NCBI RefSeq assembly: GCF_900100005.1
Contig: NZ_FNEB01000005.1
Location: 209,535-273,534, forward strand
Direction: 5' to 3'
DNA: 64,000 bases
Source: Lutimaribacter saemankumensis
GTDB taxonomy: Bacteria > Pseudomonadota > Alphaproteobacteria > Rhodobacterales > Rhodobacteraceae
The notes beneath the pieces are model-generated. The model did no database searches, was not told the DNA's origin, and saw nothing but the letters and a program-made list of their open reading frames with translations. Position numbers and translations under genes: made by a program. This document shows positions 1 to 8,294 of the stretch, in pieces (position 1 is the stretch's first letter; the number at the start of each line of letters is the position of its first letter).

Positions 1-137
1 CAGGACATGACGCCAATTCCATCCCGCGTCAGCGTCACAAGCGCAGTCCGCGCGCCCATCCGCGCAGCTGCATGAGCAGCATCGGCGCCAGCGTGACCGC
101 CGCCAACCACCAGAACGTCGAAGTCAAAATGTTTCAC
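1..137 (-). CDS. mnmG: MnmG (GidA), 5' part only
   Basis: N-terminal 45 residues of the FAD-dependent tRNA uridine-34 5-carboxymethylaminomethyl modification enzyme; the rest lies beyond the left edge. The translation begins [17 protein letters not shown], the FAD-binding GxGxxG fingerprint, followed by an AAARMG helix, as in this family. MnmG works with MnmE, whose gene lies immediately upstream on the same strand. I place the start at the GTG at 137 because AAGGAG (151-146) lies 8 bases upstream. A GTG at 146 is in frame but overlaps that ribosome binding site. A parS site covers the spacer and the start codon. Confidence 0.9.
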   Translation of the reverse strand, partial: MKHFDFDVLVVGGGHAGADAAHAAARMGARTALVTLTRDGIGVMS

Positions 138-145
138 GTGAAACA
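130..145. promoter_or_regulatory. parS: parS centromere site (ParB binding)
   Basis: TGTTTCACGTGAAACA is a perfect 16-bp palindrome and matches the conserved bacterial parS sequence. ParB loads here and spreads to organise the origin region. parAB commonly follow mnmG-rsmG in Rhodobacterales, which would put them just outside the left edge (inferred). The site sits between the ribosome binding site and the GTG start of mnmG, so ParB binding could also affect that gene. Confidence 0.9.
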
Positions 146-149
146 CTCC

Positions 150-1424
150 TTACTTCCCAAGACAAAAGCTGGCAAAGATTTCGTCCAGCAAGTTCTCGAC
201 ATCTATGCGACCAAGCAAGGATTCAAGGGCCCGAACAACATTCCTCAATTCCTCTGCGGCCAGATCATACTGTTCGGTACCGATTCTGACATGATCAACA
301 GCCGCCTCTAGGCCGGAAATTGCCTGAGCCAATGCAAGACGGTGGCGCTCTCTCGTTGCCAGCCCGGCCTGCGCCGCCTGACCCTTCAATCGGTTCGTGA
401 TCTCTGTCACAAGCTCGCCGACGCCGTGCCCCGTCAAACCCGAAACGCCAGCCCCACGCAGGTCGGCTTTGGCCTGGATCACGATGTCGCCTTCCTTCGG
501 TGTCAGCTCGGGTGGCTGCCCGTCTACAAGAAACACCCGCAAGTCCGCACGCATTGCTCTTTCCCGCGCGCGTGCAATTCCAATTCCCTCAACGTGATCT
601 TCAGTTTCTCGGATTCCGGCGGTATCCAGAACCGTTACCGGCAATCCTCCCAGGTCCATACGCACTTCGATTACGTCCCGTGTCGTACCGGCATATTCCG
701 ACGTTATCGCCGCCTCGCGACCTGCCAGAGCATTTAGCAGTGTGGATTTACCAACATTCGGCGCCCCAACGATCGCGACTTCAAAGCCCGATCGCACCCG
801 CTCTGCCGCATCAATTCCCTTTAATTGCTCGGCAACGCTCTGACGGGTTTTCTCCGTCAACGCGATCACCTCAACGGATACGTCCTCTGGAACTTCCTCA
901 TCCGCAAAATCAATCGTTGCTTCCAGTAATGCCGCTGCACGTATCAGATCACGCCGCCAAATTTCGGCTTTTTGGCCAATCGCTCCATCCAGAAGCCGTT
1001 GTGCCTGTATGCGCTGTGCCTCGGTTTCGGATTCGATCAGATCTGCCAAACCTTCGACTTGCGTCAGGTCCAGCCGCCCGTTTTCAAGCGCACGGCGCGT
1101 GAACTCTCCGGGCTCGGCCATCCGCAAGCCATCGACCTCACCAAGGGACCGCAACACCGCCGACGTGATCGCAACCGATCCGTGGCATTGAAACTCAACA
1201 ACGTCTTCGCCGGTAAAGCTATGTCCGGCTTCAAAGCACAAAACCAGAGCCTCATCCAAAACGCCGCCCTGCTTATCCCGCAAGCGGCGCACGCTTGCCC
1301 GACGCACGGACGGAACCGGCCCGGCGAGTTGCTCACAAGCTGCGAATGCCGACGGGCCGGAAACACGGATCACCGCAACTCCGGCCTTGCCGGCAGCTGT
1401 GGCAAGGGCAAAAATCGTGTCCAT
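150..1424 (-). CDS. mnmE: MnmE (TrmE) tRNA modification GTPase
   Basis: 424 residues, slightly shorter than most MnmE proteins. It forms the GTPase partner of MnmG for wobble-uridine modification in the cytoplasm. The N-terminal folate-binding domain starts [20 protein letters not shown]. The G domain shows the P-loop [11 protein letters not shown] and the DTAGIR switch motif. The protein ends in FCLGK, the family's C-terminal catalytic-cysteine motif, usually FCIGK. Its TAA stop (152-150) lies within the ribosome binding region of mnmG, so the two genes are probably one operon. rho lies upstream on the same strand, 26 bases away. Confidence 0.97.
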   Translation of the reverse strand: MDTIFALATAAGKAGVAVIRVSGPSAFAACEQLAGPVPSVRRASVRRLRDKQGGVLDEALVLCFEAGHSFTGEDVVEFQCHGSVAITSAVLRSLGEVDGLRMAEPGEFTRRALENGRLDLTQVEGLADLIESETEAQRIQAQRLLDGAIGQKAEIWRRDLIRAAALLEATIDFADEEVPEDVSVEVIALTEKTRQSVAEQLKGIDAAERVRSGFEVAIVGAPNVGKSTLLNALAGREAAITSEYAGTTRDVIEVRMDLGGLPVTVLDTAGIRETEDHVEGIGIARARERAMRADLRVFLVDGQPPELTPKEGDIVIQAKADLRGAGVSGLTGHGVGELVTEITNRLKGQAAQAGLATRERHRLALAQAISGLEAAVDHVRIGTEQYDLAAEELRNVVRALESLLGRIDVENLLDEIFASFCLGK

Positions 1425-1450
1425 CGGTCAAACCTCGGCGCCTGCGCGCG

Positions 1451-2722
1451 TCAGGTGTTCATGGAATCGAAGAATTCCGAATTCGTCTTGGTCTGCTTCA
1501 GCTTGGAGATCAGGAACTCGATAGCATCCGTAGTGCCCATCGGATTCAGAATCCGGCGCAGGACATAGGTCTTGGCCAGATCGGCCTTGTCGACCAGAAG
1601 ATCCTCTTTCCGGGTGCCAGATTTGAGGATGTCGATCGCCGGGAACACGCGTTTGTCGGCAACTTTGCGATCCAGAACGATTTCGCTGTTACCCGTACCT
1701 TTGAATTCTTCAAAGATCACTTCGTCCATTCGGCTGCCGGTATCGATGAGTGCGGTCGCGATGATCGTCAGAGAACCGCCCTCTTCAACGTTACGCGCCG
1801 CACCGAAGAAACGCTTGGGCCGCTGAAGCGCGTTTGCATCGACACCACCAGTCAGAACCTTGCCGGAAGACGGCACAACTGTGTTGAACGCCCTACCAAG
1901 TCTTGTGATTGAGTCGAGAAGAATAACAACATCTCGTTTATGCTCGACCAGGCGCTTGGCTTTTTCGATCACCATTTCCGACACGGCAACGTGACGCGTG
2001 GCCGGTTCGTCAAACGTGGACGAGATCACCTCACCCTTCACGCTGCGCTGCATGTCGGTCACTTCTTCGGGGCGTTCGTCGATCAGCAGAACGATCAGAT
2101 ACACCTCGGGGTGATTGGTTTCGATCGAATGCGCGATATTCTGAAGCAGAACGGTCTTACCCGTCCGCGGCGGCGCCACGATCAAGGAACGCTGCCCTTT
2201 CCCGATCGGGGAAACCAGGTCGATGATCCGGGCTGAACGATCCTTGATCGTCGGATCTTCGATCTCCATCTTCAGCCGCTCATCGGGGTAAAGCGGCGTC
2301 AGGTTGTCGAACGCGATCTTGTGGCGCGCCTTGTCCGGCTCTTCGAAGTTGATCGAATTGACGCTGGTCAGCGCAAAGTAACGCTCGTTGTCATCCGGCG
2401 CCTTGATGACACCCTCGACGGTGTCACCCGTACGCAGCGCATACTGCCGGATCATGTCTGGCGAAACGTAGATATCGTCGGGACCGGGCAAGTAGTTCGC
2501 TTCGGGCGAACGCAGGAACCCGAATCCATCCTGCAAAACCTCAAGAACGCCGTCACCGCCGATTTCCCAGCCCTCATCCGCCATCTCGCGGAGGATCTGG
2601 AACATCATTTCGCCTTTGCGCATCGTCGACGCGTTTTCGATTTCCAGCTCTTCGGCCATGGCCAACAGATCTTTCGGGCTTTTTGCCTTCAGCTCGGCCA
2701 GGTTCAGACGGTTCTCGGACAT
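1451..2722 (-). CDS. rho: Transcription termination factor Rho
   Basis: 423 residues from the start [11 protein letters not shown]; an upstream in-frame ATG would add 14 unlikely residues. Rho is a hexameric RNA-dependent ATPase that ends transcription. The N-terminal Rho domain ([17 protein letters not shown]) is followed by a cold-shock-like RNA-binding segment ([14 protein letters not shown]). The ATPase core has Walker [11 protein letters not shown] and Walker [15 protein letters not shown]. An AAGGTG ribosome binding site lies just upstream. It reads away from the presumed replication origin, like mnmE and hemJ. Confidence 0.98.
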   Translation of the reverse strand: MSENRLNLAELKAKSPKDLLAMAEELEIENASTMRKGEMMFQILREMADEGWEIGGDGVLEVLQDGFGFLRSPEANYLPGPDDIYVSPDMIRQYALRTGDTVEGVIKAPDDNERYFALTSVNSINFEEPDKARHKIAFDNLTPLYPDERLKMEIEDPTIKDRSARIIDLVSPIGKGQRSLIVAPPRTGKTVLLQNIAHSIETNHPEVYLIVLLIDERPEEVTDMQRSVKGEVISSTFDEPATRHVAVSEMVIEKAKRLVEHKRDVVILLDSITRLGRAFNTVVPSSGKVLTGGVDANALQRPKRFFGAARNVEEGGSLTIIATALIDTGSRMDEVIFEEFKGTGNSEIVLDRKVADKRVFPAIDILKSGTRKEDLLVDKADLAKTYVLRRILNPMGTTDAIEFLISKLKQTKTNSEFFDSMNT

Positions 2723-2851
2723 TGGATTACACCTTGCATACCCAGCCACGCCTAGCGCGGCCAAAGTTCAGTTCTTTGAATGGAAGATATCCACCCGGAC
2801 GGGCGGCTTAACCGGGCTTTTACGCCTGCACGCGATCCGAGTCAAACAAAC

Positions 2852-3301
2852 TCAGAACTTCACGACGACGGACAGAACGATCACAATCATCAAAATCGTC
2901 GGGACTTCGTTCATCATGCGATAGTTTCGGCCACTCAACGTATTGTTGCCCGCTGCAAAATCCTTGAGCCGCAATCCAAGCCAATAATGAAACCACGTCA
3001 TCGCAAGAACGGATGCAGCCTTTGTCCAGGGCCAGACCATCCCCCAATCCACGATTCCGGGGGTAAACACCAACGCCAGCCCAAACACCCACACGACGAC
3101 CATCGACGGATTCATGATATAGCGAAAAAGCTTGTACTCCATGATCCTGAAAACCTGGTCCCGAGGATCACCGGTTTCCGCCTGTTCAGCATGGTAAACA
3201 AAAAGCCTCGGTAGATAGAAAATACCTGCCATCCAGGTGATCACTGCCATGATATGAATGGCCTTGTTCCAAGGATAAAGCGTGGCAAGAAGGTCGGACA
3301 T
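2852..3301 (-). CDS. hemJ: Protoporphyrinogen IX oxidase HemJ
   Basis: 149 residues from MSDLLATLYPW; a longer frame to 3385 reads through AT-rich origin DNA and is unlikely to be coding. HemJ is the multi-spanning membrane protein that oxidises protoporphyrinogen IX in many proteobacteria lacking HemG and HemY oxidases. Visible family marks are the histidine-containing first helices (NKAIHIMAVITWMAGIFYLPRLFVYH), a MEYKLFRYIMNPSMV segment and the C-terminal NEVPTILMIVIV helix. It is the last leftward gene before the oriC candidate. The 129-base gap to rho shows nothing notable. Confidence 0.9.
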   Translation of the reverse strand: MSDLLATLYPWNKAIHIMAVITWMAGIFYLPRLFVYHAEQAETGDPRDQVFRIMEYKLFRYIMNPSMVVVWVFGLALVFTPGIVDWGMVWPWTKAASVLAMTWFHYWLGLRLKDFAAGNNTLSGRNYRMMNEVPTILMIVIVLSVVVKF

Positions 3302-3709
3302 ACAGAAGCCTCGGATCGAACGGCCCATCCTTATAATCATTAAATATATAAAGAAAGAGATGATGATTTTGTTGGGGGCCGTCACGTCCGTGGATTACGT
3401 GGTTATCACGGTCTTTCCCACAGGGTGAATGTTTTAATCCAAGCCAAAGGAACAAGTTGAGAAGGCGGAAAAAACATATTAAAAACAGATACTTAATTAC
3501 GAAACATCGAAAATTCCTTGTGTATAACTATCTGGATTAATCCAAGGAACTCAGGCTTTCCACAGAAGCAGACTTATCCTTTTCACAGGTGAACGACTCG
3601 TTGAAGAACGCGCTGGGTTTCCCGGCTTATCCTCTCTCGGATCGAAGCGGTGGATTTACCCCGCCTTCTTCCTTAAGAAATCCTTTAGGTTTCCCACGGA
3701 ATTATCCAC
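3302..3709. other. oriC: Candidate chromosomal replication origin (oriC)
   Basis: A 408-base gene-free stretch with several AT-rich runs (3332-3370, 3468-3545) in otherwise GC-rich DNA. Candidate DnaA boxes are TTATCCACA at 3702-3710 (perfect), TTATACACA on the minus strand at 3527-3519 (fits TTATNCACA), CTTTCCACA at 3556-3564 and TTTCCCACA at 3414-3422 (each 7 of 9). Gene direction flips exactly here: hemJ, rho and mnmE point left; maf, aroE, coaE and dnaQ point right. In several alphaproteobacteria the origin lies beside hemE or in this maf-side neighbourhood. A parS site 3.2 kb away fits. GC skew was not computed. Confidence 0.72.
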
Positions 3710-3710
3710 A
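3702..3710 (+). promoter_or_regulatory. Perfect DnaA box at the maf start codon
   Basis: TTATCCACA matches the strong DnaA box consensus. Its final A is the first base of the maf ATG, so DnaA binding here would also sit on the maf translation start. It is the right-most of the candidate boxes in the gap. Confidence 0.75.
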
Positions 3711-4309
3711 TGGCGAAAAAAATCATACTCGCATCGGGGTCTTCGATCCGCCAGCAAATGCTGAATCGGGCGGGTGTCGATTTCGACGTTCAGATCGCCC
3801 GTGTCGACGAAGACATGATACGCGATGCCCTTCTGGCAGAAGACGCCTCGGCGCGCGACATTGCCGATACCCTGGCCGAGATGAAGGCCCGGAAAGTCAG
3901 CGACCGGAATCTGGGGGCGCTGGTGATTGGGTGCGATCAGGTTCTCAGCTTTGAAAACCGCCTCCTGACCAAACCGAAAACCCGTGAAAACGCCGCCAGC
4001 CAGCTCCGGGAACTGCGTGGCAAGCGTCATCAGCTTTTGTCAGCAGCGGTGATCTGCGAAGACGGTCAGCCGATCTGGCGTTTTGTGGGCACCGTGCGCC
4101 TTTTGGTGCGCGACTTCTCCGATGCATTCCTGGATGGCTATCTCGATCGGAACTGGCCGGGTATTTCCGACAGTGTCGGAGGCTACAAACTGGAAGAGGA
4201 AGGCGTGCGCTTGTTCTCTCGTGTCGAAGGCGATTACTTTACCGTGCTTGGTATGCCGCTTCTTGAGCTTCTGTCGTACCTGACGCTGCGGGGGGATCTG
4301 CAACAATGA
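3710..4309 (+). CDS. maf: Maf-family nucleoside triphosphate pyrophosphatase
   Basis: 199 residues. Maf proteins hydrolyse non-canonical or modified nucleoside triphosphates to monophosphates. The N-terminus MAKKIILASGSSIRQQML is the family's substrate-binding motif, with SSIRQ where SPRR is more common. The central GCDQVLSFENRLLTKP is the catalytic GxDQ motif, and SDSVGGYKLEEEGVRLF is the conserved C-terminal segment. The stop overlaps the start of aroE by ATGA (4306-4309). It is the first gene of the rightward maf-aroE-coaE-dnaQ operon. Confidence 0.93.
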   Translation: MAKKIILASGSSIRQQMLNRAGVDFDVQIARVDEDMIRDALLAEDASARDIADTLAEMKARKVSDRNLGALVIGCDQVLSFENRLLTKPKTRENAASQLRELRGKRHQLLSAAVICEDGQPIWRFVGTVRLLVRDFSDAFLDGYLDRNWPGISDSVGGYKLEEEGVRLFSRVEGDYFTVLGMPLLELLSYLTLRGDLQQ

Positions 4310-5139
4310 CGTTACCGCGTATTCCGCTGGCCGGGGTTATCGGCTCGCCCATCGCCCACTCGAAATCCCCGCAACTGCATCGGCACTGGCTGAAAACCTA
4401 TGGAATTCCCGGTTACTATATCCCTATGGACGTTTCCCCGGAAAACCTGAGCGAGGTGGTGACCACGCTCCCCAAGGCGGGTTTTGTCGGTGTGAACATC
4501 ACCGTCCCGCACAAGGAAAAGGTGATGGAGATTGCCGATCTCATCACAGACAGGGCAATCCTGATCGGCGCGGCGAACACCCTGATCTTCCGTAAGGATG
4601 GTAAAATCCATGCGGATAACACCGACGGGTACGGTTTCGTTGAAAACCTGCGGCAGGGCGCGCCCAACTGGAACCCAAAGGCAGGTCCGGCCGCGGTTCT
4701 GGGTGCGGGTGGCGCGGCGCGCGCGGTTATCGCATCCCTTCTGGATGTGGGGGTGCCTGAGATCCTGATTTCCAACCGTACGCGCATCAGGGCCGACGCG
4801 CTTCAGCAGGATTTCGGAAAACGGTTGAAGGTCGTCGATTGGGTGCAAGCCGGCAACATGCTGGAAGAGGCGGTTACCGTCGTGAACACAACAAGCCTGG
4901 GAATGATCGGCAAGCCCGAGCTGCGCGTTCCCCTCGATGGTCTGCGACCGGGTGCCGTTGTCACCGATCTTGTCTACGCGCCCCTGCAAACCCGCCTTCT
5001 ACGTGTGGCCGAGGAAATGGGCTGCGTAACCGTGGACGGGTTGGGCATGTTGCTCCATCAGGCCGTGCCTGCATTCGAACGCTGGTTCGGCGTGCGCCCG
5101 ACAGTCGATGCAGCAGCAAGAGCTGCGGCCCTGCGATGA
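4306..5139 (+). CDS. aroE: Shikimate dehydrogenase
   Basis: 277 residues, the usual length for AroE. It reduces 3-dehydroshikimate to shikimate with NADPH in aromatic amino acid synthesis. Visible motifs are GVIGSPIAHSKSP at the N-terminus, GVNITVPHKEKV with the catalytic lysine, NTDGYGF with the catalytic aspartate, and the nucleotide-binding GAGGAARAV. It overlaps maf upstream and coaE downstream by ATGA, which suggests translational coupling. Confidence 0.96.
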   Translation: MTLPRIPLAGVIGSPIAHSKSPQLHRHWLKTYGIPGYYIPMDVSPENLSEVVTTLPKAGFVGVNITVPHKEKVMEIADLITDRAILIGAANTLIFRKDGKIHADNTDGYGFVENLRQGAPNWNPKAGPAAVLGAGGAARAVIASLLDVGVPEILISNRTRIRADALQQDFGKRLKVVDWVQAGNMLEEAVTVVNTTSLGMIGKPELRVPLDGLRPGAVVTDLVYAPLQTRLLRVAEEMGCVTVDGLGMLLHQAVPAFERWFGVRPTVDAAARAAALR

Positions 5140-5729
5140 CGTTTCGTCTTGGCCTGACAGGGTCGATCGGTATGGGGAAATCGACCACCGCCAAATTGTT
5201 CGCCCAGGAAGGTTGCGCCGTTTGGGACGCGGATGCAGCCGTGCACCGCCTTTATGCCAAAGGTGGCGCCGCGGTTTCGCCGATGGCAGAGGCGTTCCCT
5301 GGCGCAATCGACAACGGCATGGTTTCACGCGAAAAACTAAAGGAAATCATCGCACAGGATCCGACAGCCCTTAAGCGGATAGAACAGATCGTCCATCCGC
5401 TGCTTGGAAATGATCGCGCCGAGTTTGTTGAAAACGCAAAGTCGGACATACTGGTTTTCGACATTCCGCTTCTGTACGAAACCGGGGGCGAAGCCCGCAT
5501 GGATGCTGTTGCCGTGGTTTCGGTCGATGCCGACACCCAGCGCGATCGCGTTCTGGCCCGCGGCACCATGAGCGAACAACAATTCGAAGCGATCCGCGCA
5601 AAACAGATGCCCGACGCGGAAAAACGGGCGCGCGCGGACTATGTGATCGTGACGGATACGTTGGACCATGCCCGCCAACAGGTGCAGGATGTGATTGCCG
5701 ACATAAGGAAACGGATGAAAAATGCGTGA
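5136..5729 (+). CDS. coaE: Dephospho-CoA kinase
   Basis: 197 residues starting MTFRLGLTGSIGMGKSTTA, with the P-loop GSIGMGKST. It phosphorylates dephospho-CoA in the last step of coenzyme A synthesis. The substrate-binding DADAAVHRLY and the lid region around RAKQMPDAEKRARADYVI fit the family. The ATG at 5136 overlaps the aroE stop; the 3' end overlaps dnaQ by 8 bases. A longer frame from 4839 lies inside aroE and is not needed. Confidence 0.96.
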   Translation: MTFRLGLTGSIGMGKSTTAKLFAQEGCAVWDADAAVHRLYAKGGAAVSPMAEAFPGAIDNGMVSREKLKEIIAQDPTALKRIEQIVHPLLGNDRAEFVENAKSDILVFDIPLLYETGGEARMDAVAVVSVDADTQRDRVLARGTMSEQQFEAIRAKQMPDAEKRARADYVIVTDTLDHARQQVQDVIADIRKRMKNA

Positions 5730-6450
5730 GATCGTACTCGATACCGAAACCACGGGGTTTGAACCGGACCAGGGTGACCGGATCGTCGAAATCGGCGCGA
5801 TCGAGCTGTATAATCATATGCCGACCGGGCGCACCTATCACCAGTATATTAACCCCGAACGCGACATGCCCGACGGCGCGTTCGAAATTCACGGCATCGG
5901 ACCGGATCTTCTGACCAACCCCCGCCCGCCAAAGGATGGCGAGGTGATCTTGCGCGACAAGCCCGTTTTCAAAGAGGTCGGTCAGGCCTTTTTCGAATTC
6001 GTGGGCGATGCCAAGCTTGTCATTCACAATGCCGCCTTCGACATGAAGTTCCTGAATGCCGAACTGCGCTGGATCGGCCTACCGCAACTCGAGTGGGAAC
6101 GCGCCATCGACACGCTGGCGATTGCGCGTCAGAAATTTCCGGGCTCTCCCGCCTCGCTGGACGCACTTTGCCGCCGCTTCGGCATCGACAACTCTTCGCG
6201 TACGTTGCACGGCGCTCTCCTTGACTCGGAAATCCTGGCAGAAGTGTACCTCGAGCTGATCGGTGGACGTCAGCCAGATTTCGCGCTTGCCACGGTGTCG
6301 ACCGAAAGCGGCGACAGCAGCGATACGACGTGGAAGCCCCGCCCTCGCCAAGTGCCGCTGCCGTCAAGGATCACCAATGAAGAAGCCGCCGCCCACGAAG
6401 CCTTTGTAAAGGCGATGGGCGACGGCTCACTCTGGTCGAAAATGGGCTGA
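5722..6450 (+). CDS. dnaQ: DNA polymerase III epsilon subunit
   Basis: 242 residues. This is the 3'-5' proofreading exonuclease of the replicative polymerase. DEDDh motifs are visible: Exo I DTETTGFEPDQGDRIVEIGAIEL, Exo II with HNAAFDMKFLN, and Exo III with HGALLDSEILAEVYLEL. The C-terminal tail probably contacts the alpha subunit. It ends the rightward run and converges on secB four bases later. Confidence 0.97.
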   Translation: MREIVLDTETTGFEPDQGDRIVEIGAIELYNHMPTGRTYHQYINPERDMPDGAFEIHGIGPDLLTNPRPPKDGEVILRDKPVFKEVGQAFFEFVGDAKLVIHNAAFDMKFLNAELRWIGLPQLEWERAIDTLAIARQKFPGSPASLDALCRRFGIDNSSRTLHGALLDSEILAEVYLELIGGRQPDFALATVSTESGDSSDTTWKPRPRQVPLPSRITNEEAAAHEAFVKAMGDGSLWSKMG

Positions 6451-6454
6451 CGGA

Positions 6455-6943
6455 TCAGGCGTTTGCCTGACCGTTGCCCTGTTCCTGCTGCCGGCGCAGC
6501 AATTCGTTGCGATAAAGCTGAACGAAATCGATGTTTTCCAGGTTCAGCGGGGGGAACCCACCGTCACGGGTGACGTCCGACACGATCCGGCGCACGAACG
6601 GGAACAGCATCCGCGGACACTCGATCAGAAGGAATGGATGCATCTGGTCATCCGGCACACCTTCGATGTGGAAGACGCCTGCATAGTCCAGCTCCAGAAG
6701 GAAAAGGCGCGCATCGCTACCTTTTGCTTTCGATTCCACCTGCAGCTTGATCGTCACCTCGAACTGGTGATCGGCGTTGCGCTTTTTCGCATCCAGGTTC
6801 ACCTGAACCTGAACATCCGGCTGCACCTCGCCCTGCACGCCTTTCTGCGCAAGGATATTTTCGAAAGAAAGGTCGCGAATGAATTGTGTCAGGATGTTCA
6901 TCTTGACCTGGGGCGCCTGCTGCGCGCCTTGGGTATCGGCCAT
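6455..6943 (-). CDS. secB: Protein-export chaperone SecB
   Basis: 162 residues. SecB is a tetrameric cytosolic chaperone that keeps preproteins unfolded and passes them to SecA. The family core is clear: NILTQFIRDLSFENI at the start, ELDYAGVFHIEGV in the middle and the ECPRMLFPFVRRIVSDVTRDGGFPPL stretch (given here only to identify it) near the end, closing with FVQLYRNELLRRQQ. It converges on dnaQ. A short inverted repeat, TCAGGC/GCCTGA (6455-6470), covers its stop codon and may act as a weak terminator. Confidence 0.96.
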   Translation of the reverse strand: MADTQGAQQAPQVKMNILTQFIRDLSFENILAQKGVQGEVQPDVQVQVNLDAKKRNADHQFEVTIKLQVESKAKGSDARLFLLELDYAGVFHIEGVPDDQMHPFLLIECPRMLFPFVRRIVSDVTRDGGFPPLNLENIDFVQLYRNELLRRQQEQGNGQANA

Positions 6944-7007
6944 GTCTATTATTCTCCAGAACCGTTTCGAAACTTGCGCGTTTTCTTAGCAGGATGGTTT
7001 GGGGGCC

Positions 7008-7529
7008 TCAATGCTTGGTCCATCCTGACGGACGATGCGTTGGACGCTTGGGCGGCTCTACCTGAACGGCGTCTTCGTCCACTTCGTGAAATTCACCATC
7101 GATCACATCGTCGCGCGCGGGTCGCCTCGGGTCATACGGATCACGCGGGCGGGGGCCATCTGGCCCGAAATGAACGCTCTGCACCTGAATACGGGATCGC
7201 ACATAGGCCAGCACTGCCTTTCTTACCGGCGGCAACAGCAACGACAGCCCCAACGCGTCCGTAAAAAAGCCCGGCGTCAAAAGAAGAACGCCAGCGACAA
7301 GGATCATCGCACCGTGGGCCAACGGTTCTGTCGGATCGCGCAATTCATTGAAGGAACGCTGCAAATCCTGCATCGCAAGCGCCCCCTGCGCCCGCATCAA
7401 CATTGTGCCGGCCACAGCGGTAAGCACAACAATCCCCAGCGTCGGCCATGTGCCGATTGCGCCTCCAACCTGGATGAACAGGGCAATTTCGATGATGGGA
7501 ACGGCGATGAACGCCAGCAGCAACCACAT
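7008..7529 (-). CDS. fxsA: FxsA family membrane protein
   Basis: 173 residues. FxsA is an inner-membrane protein named for suppression of phage T7 F-exclusion in E. coli; its biochemical role is not settled. Visible are the first helix (LLLAFIAVPIIEIALFIQVGG), the conserved GTWPTLGIVVLTAVAG segment, and the LLTPGFFTDALGLSLLLPPVR motif. The basic, proline-rich C-terminus is cytoplasmic by prediction. It is divergent from the Tim44-like gene across a 102-base gap. Confidence 0.9.
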   Translation of the reverse strand: MWLLLAFIAVPIIEIALFIQVGGAIGTWPTLGIVVLTAVAGTMLMRAQGALAMQDLQRSFNELRDPTEPLAHGAMILVAGVLLLTPGFFTDALGLSLLLPPVRKAVLAYVRSRIQVQSVHFGPDGPRPRDPYDPRRPARDDVIDGEFHEVDEDAVQVEPPKRPTHRPSGWTKH

Positions 7530-7631
7530 GCCACCCTCCTTTTTTGACGGGCCTCGCGGTGGACTCGGCCCGGTGCGTCACCTACATAGGTTCGGTGAGC
7601 GCCCGTTACCATGCCCCGTTAAGAGGATACG

Positions 7632-8294
7632 ATGAACAACCCCATTCTTCAGCTTCTGGTTTTGGCCGGCATTGCTGTGTTTTTGATCCTGCGGCTAAAA
7701 AGCGTGCTGGGCTCCCGTGAAGGGTTCGAACGCCCGCCATCGCAAGTGAACCGCTCTGGTGACGAGCCGCGCCGCCCTGGCCTTTCGGTGATCGAGGGCG
7801 GGCCGGATCACGACATCATCGACCACGCCCAGGAAGGCAGCGAAACCGCAAAGGCCCTCGCCGCGATGAAGCGGATCGAACCCTCTTTTGCCGTGGGTGA
7901 TTTCCTTCAGGGCGCGCGGGGCGCATATGAAATGATCCTGATGGGGTTCGAACGCGGCGACCTGGCCGAGATCAAGCCGTTCCTTTCCAATGATATCTAC
8001 GAGGCTTTCGCCGAAGTTGTCGAAGCTCGGGAAAAGCAGGGCCTCACGGTCGAGGCGGACTTTGTCGGCCTGCGCGAACTCGCACTGGACAGCGCGACCT
8101 TCGACGACACCACCAAGGAAGCCGAGGTAACGGTGCGCTTTGTCGGCGAACTGACATCCGTCGTGCGCGACAATGCGGGCGAAATCATCGAAGGCAAGCC
8201 GAACGAGATCAAGCGCCAGCGCGATGTCTGGACCTTTGCGCGCGTGATGGGGAGCAACGACCCCAACTGGCAGCTGGTCGCCACGGGTGAGTGA
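7632..8294 (+). CDS. Tim44-like domain membrane protein
   Basis: 220 residues with one N-terminal membrane helix (ILQLLVLAGIAVFLILRL) and a C-terminal Tim44-like domain (about 75-218). The family includes the bacterial relative of the mitochondrial Tim44 import-motor anchor; bacterial members are usually called TimA or left unnamed. Recognisable segments are GDFLQGARGAYEMILMGFERGD and DVWTFARVMGSNDPNWQLVAT. It is the first gene of a rightward set with mltA and smr, overlapping the mltA start region. Confidence 0.85.
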   Translation: MNNPILQLLVLAGIAVFLILRLKSVLGSREGFERPPSQVNRSGDEPRRPGLSVIEGGPDHDIIDHAQEGSETAKALAAMKRIEPSFAVGDFLQGARGAYEMILMGFERGDLAEIKPFLSNDIYEAFAEVVEAREKQGLTVEADFVGLRELALDSATFDDTTKEAEVTVRFVGELTSVVRDNAGEIIEGKPNEIKRQRDVWTFARVMGSNDPNWQLVATGE

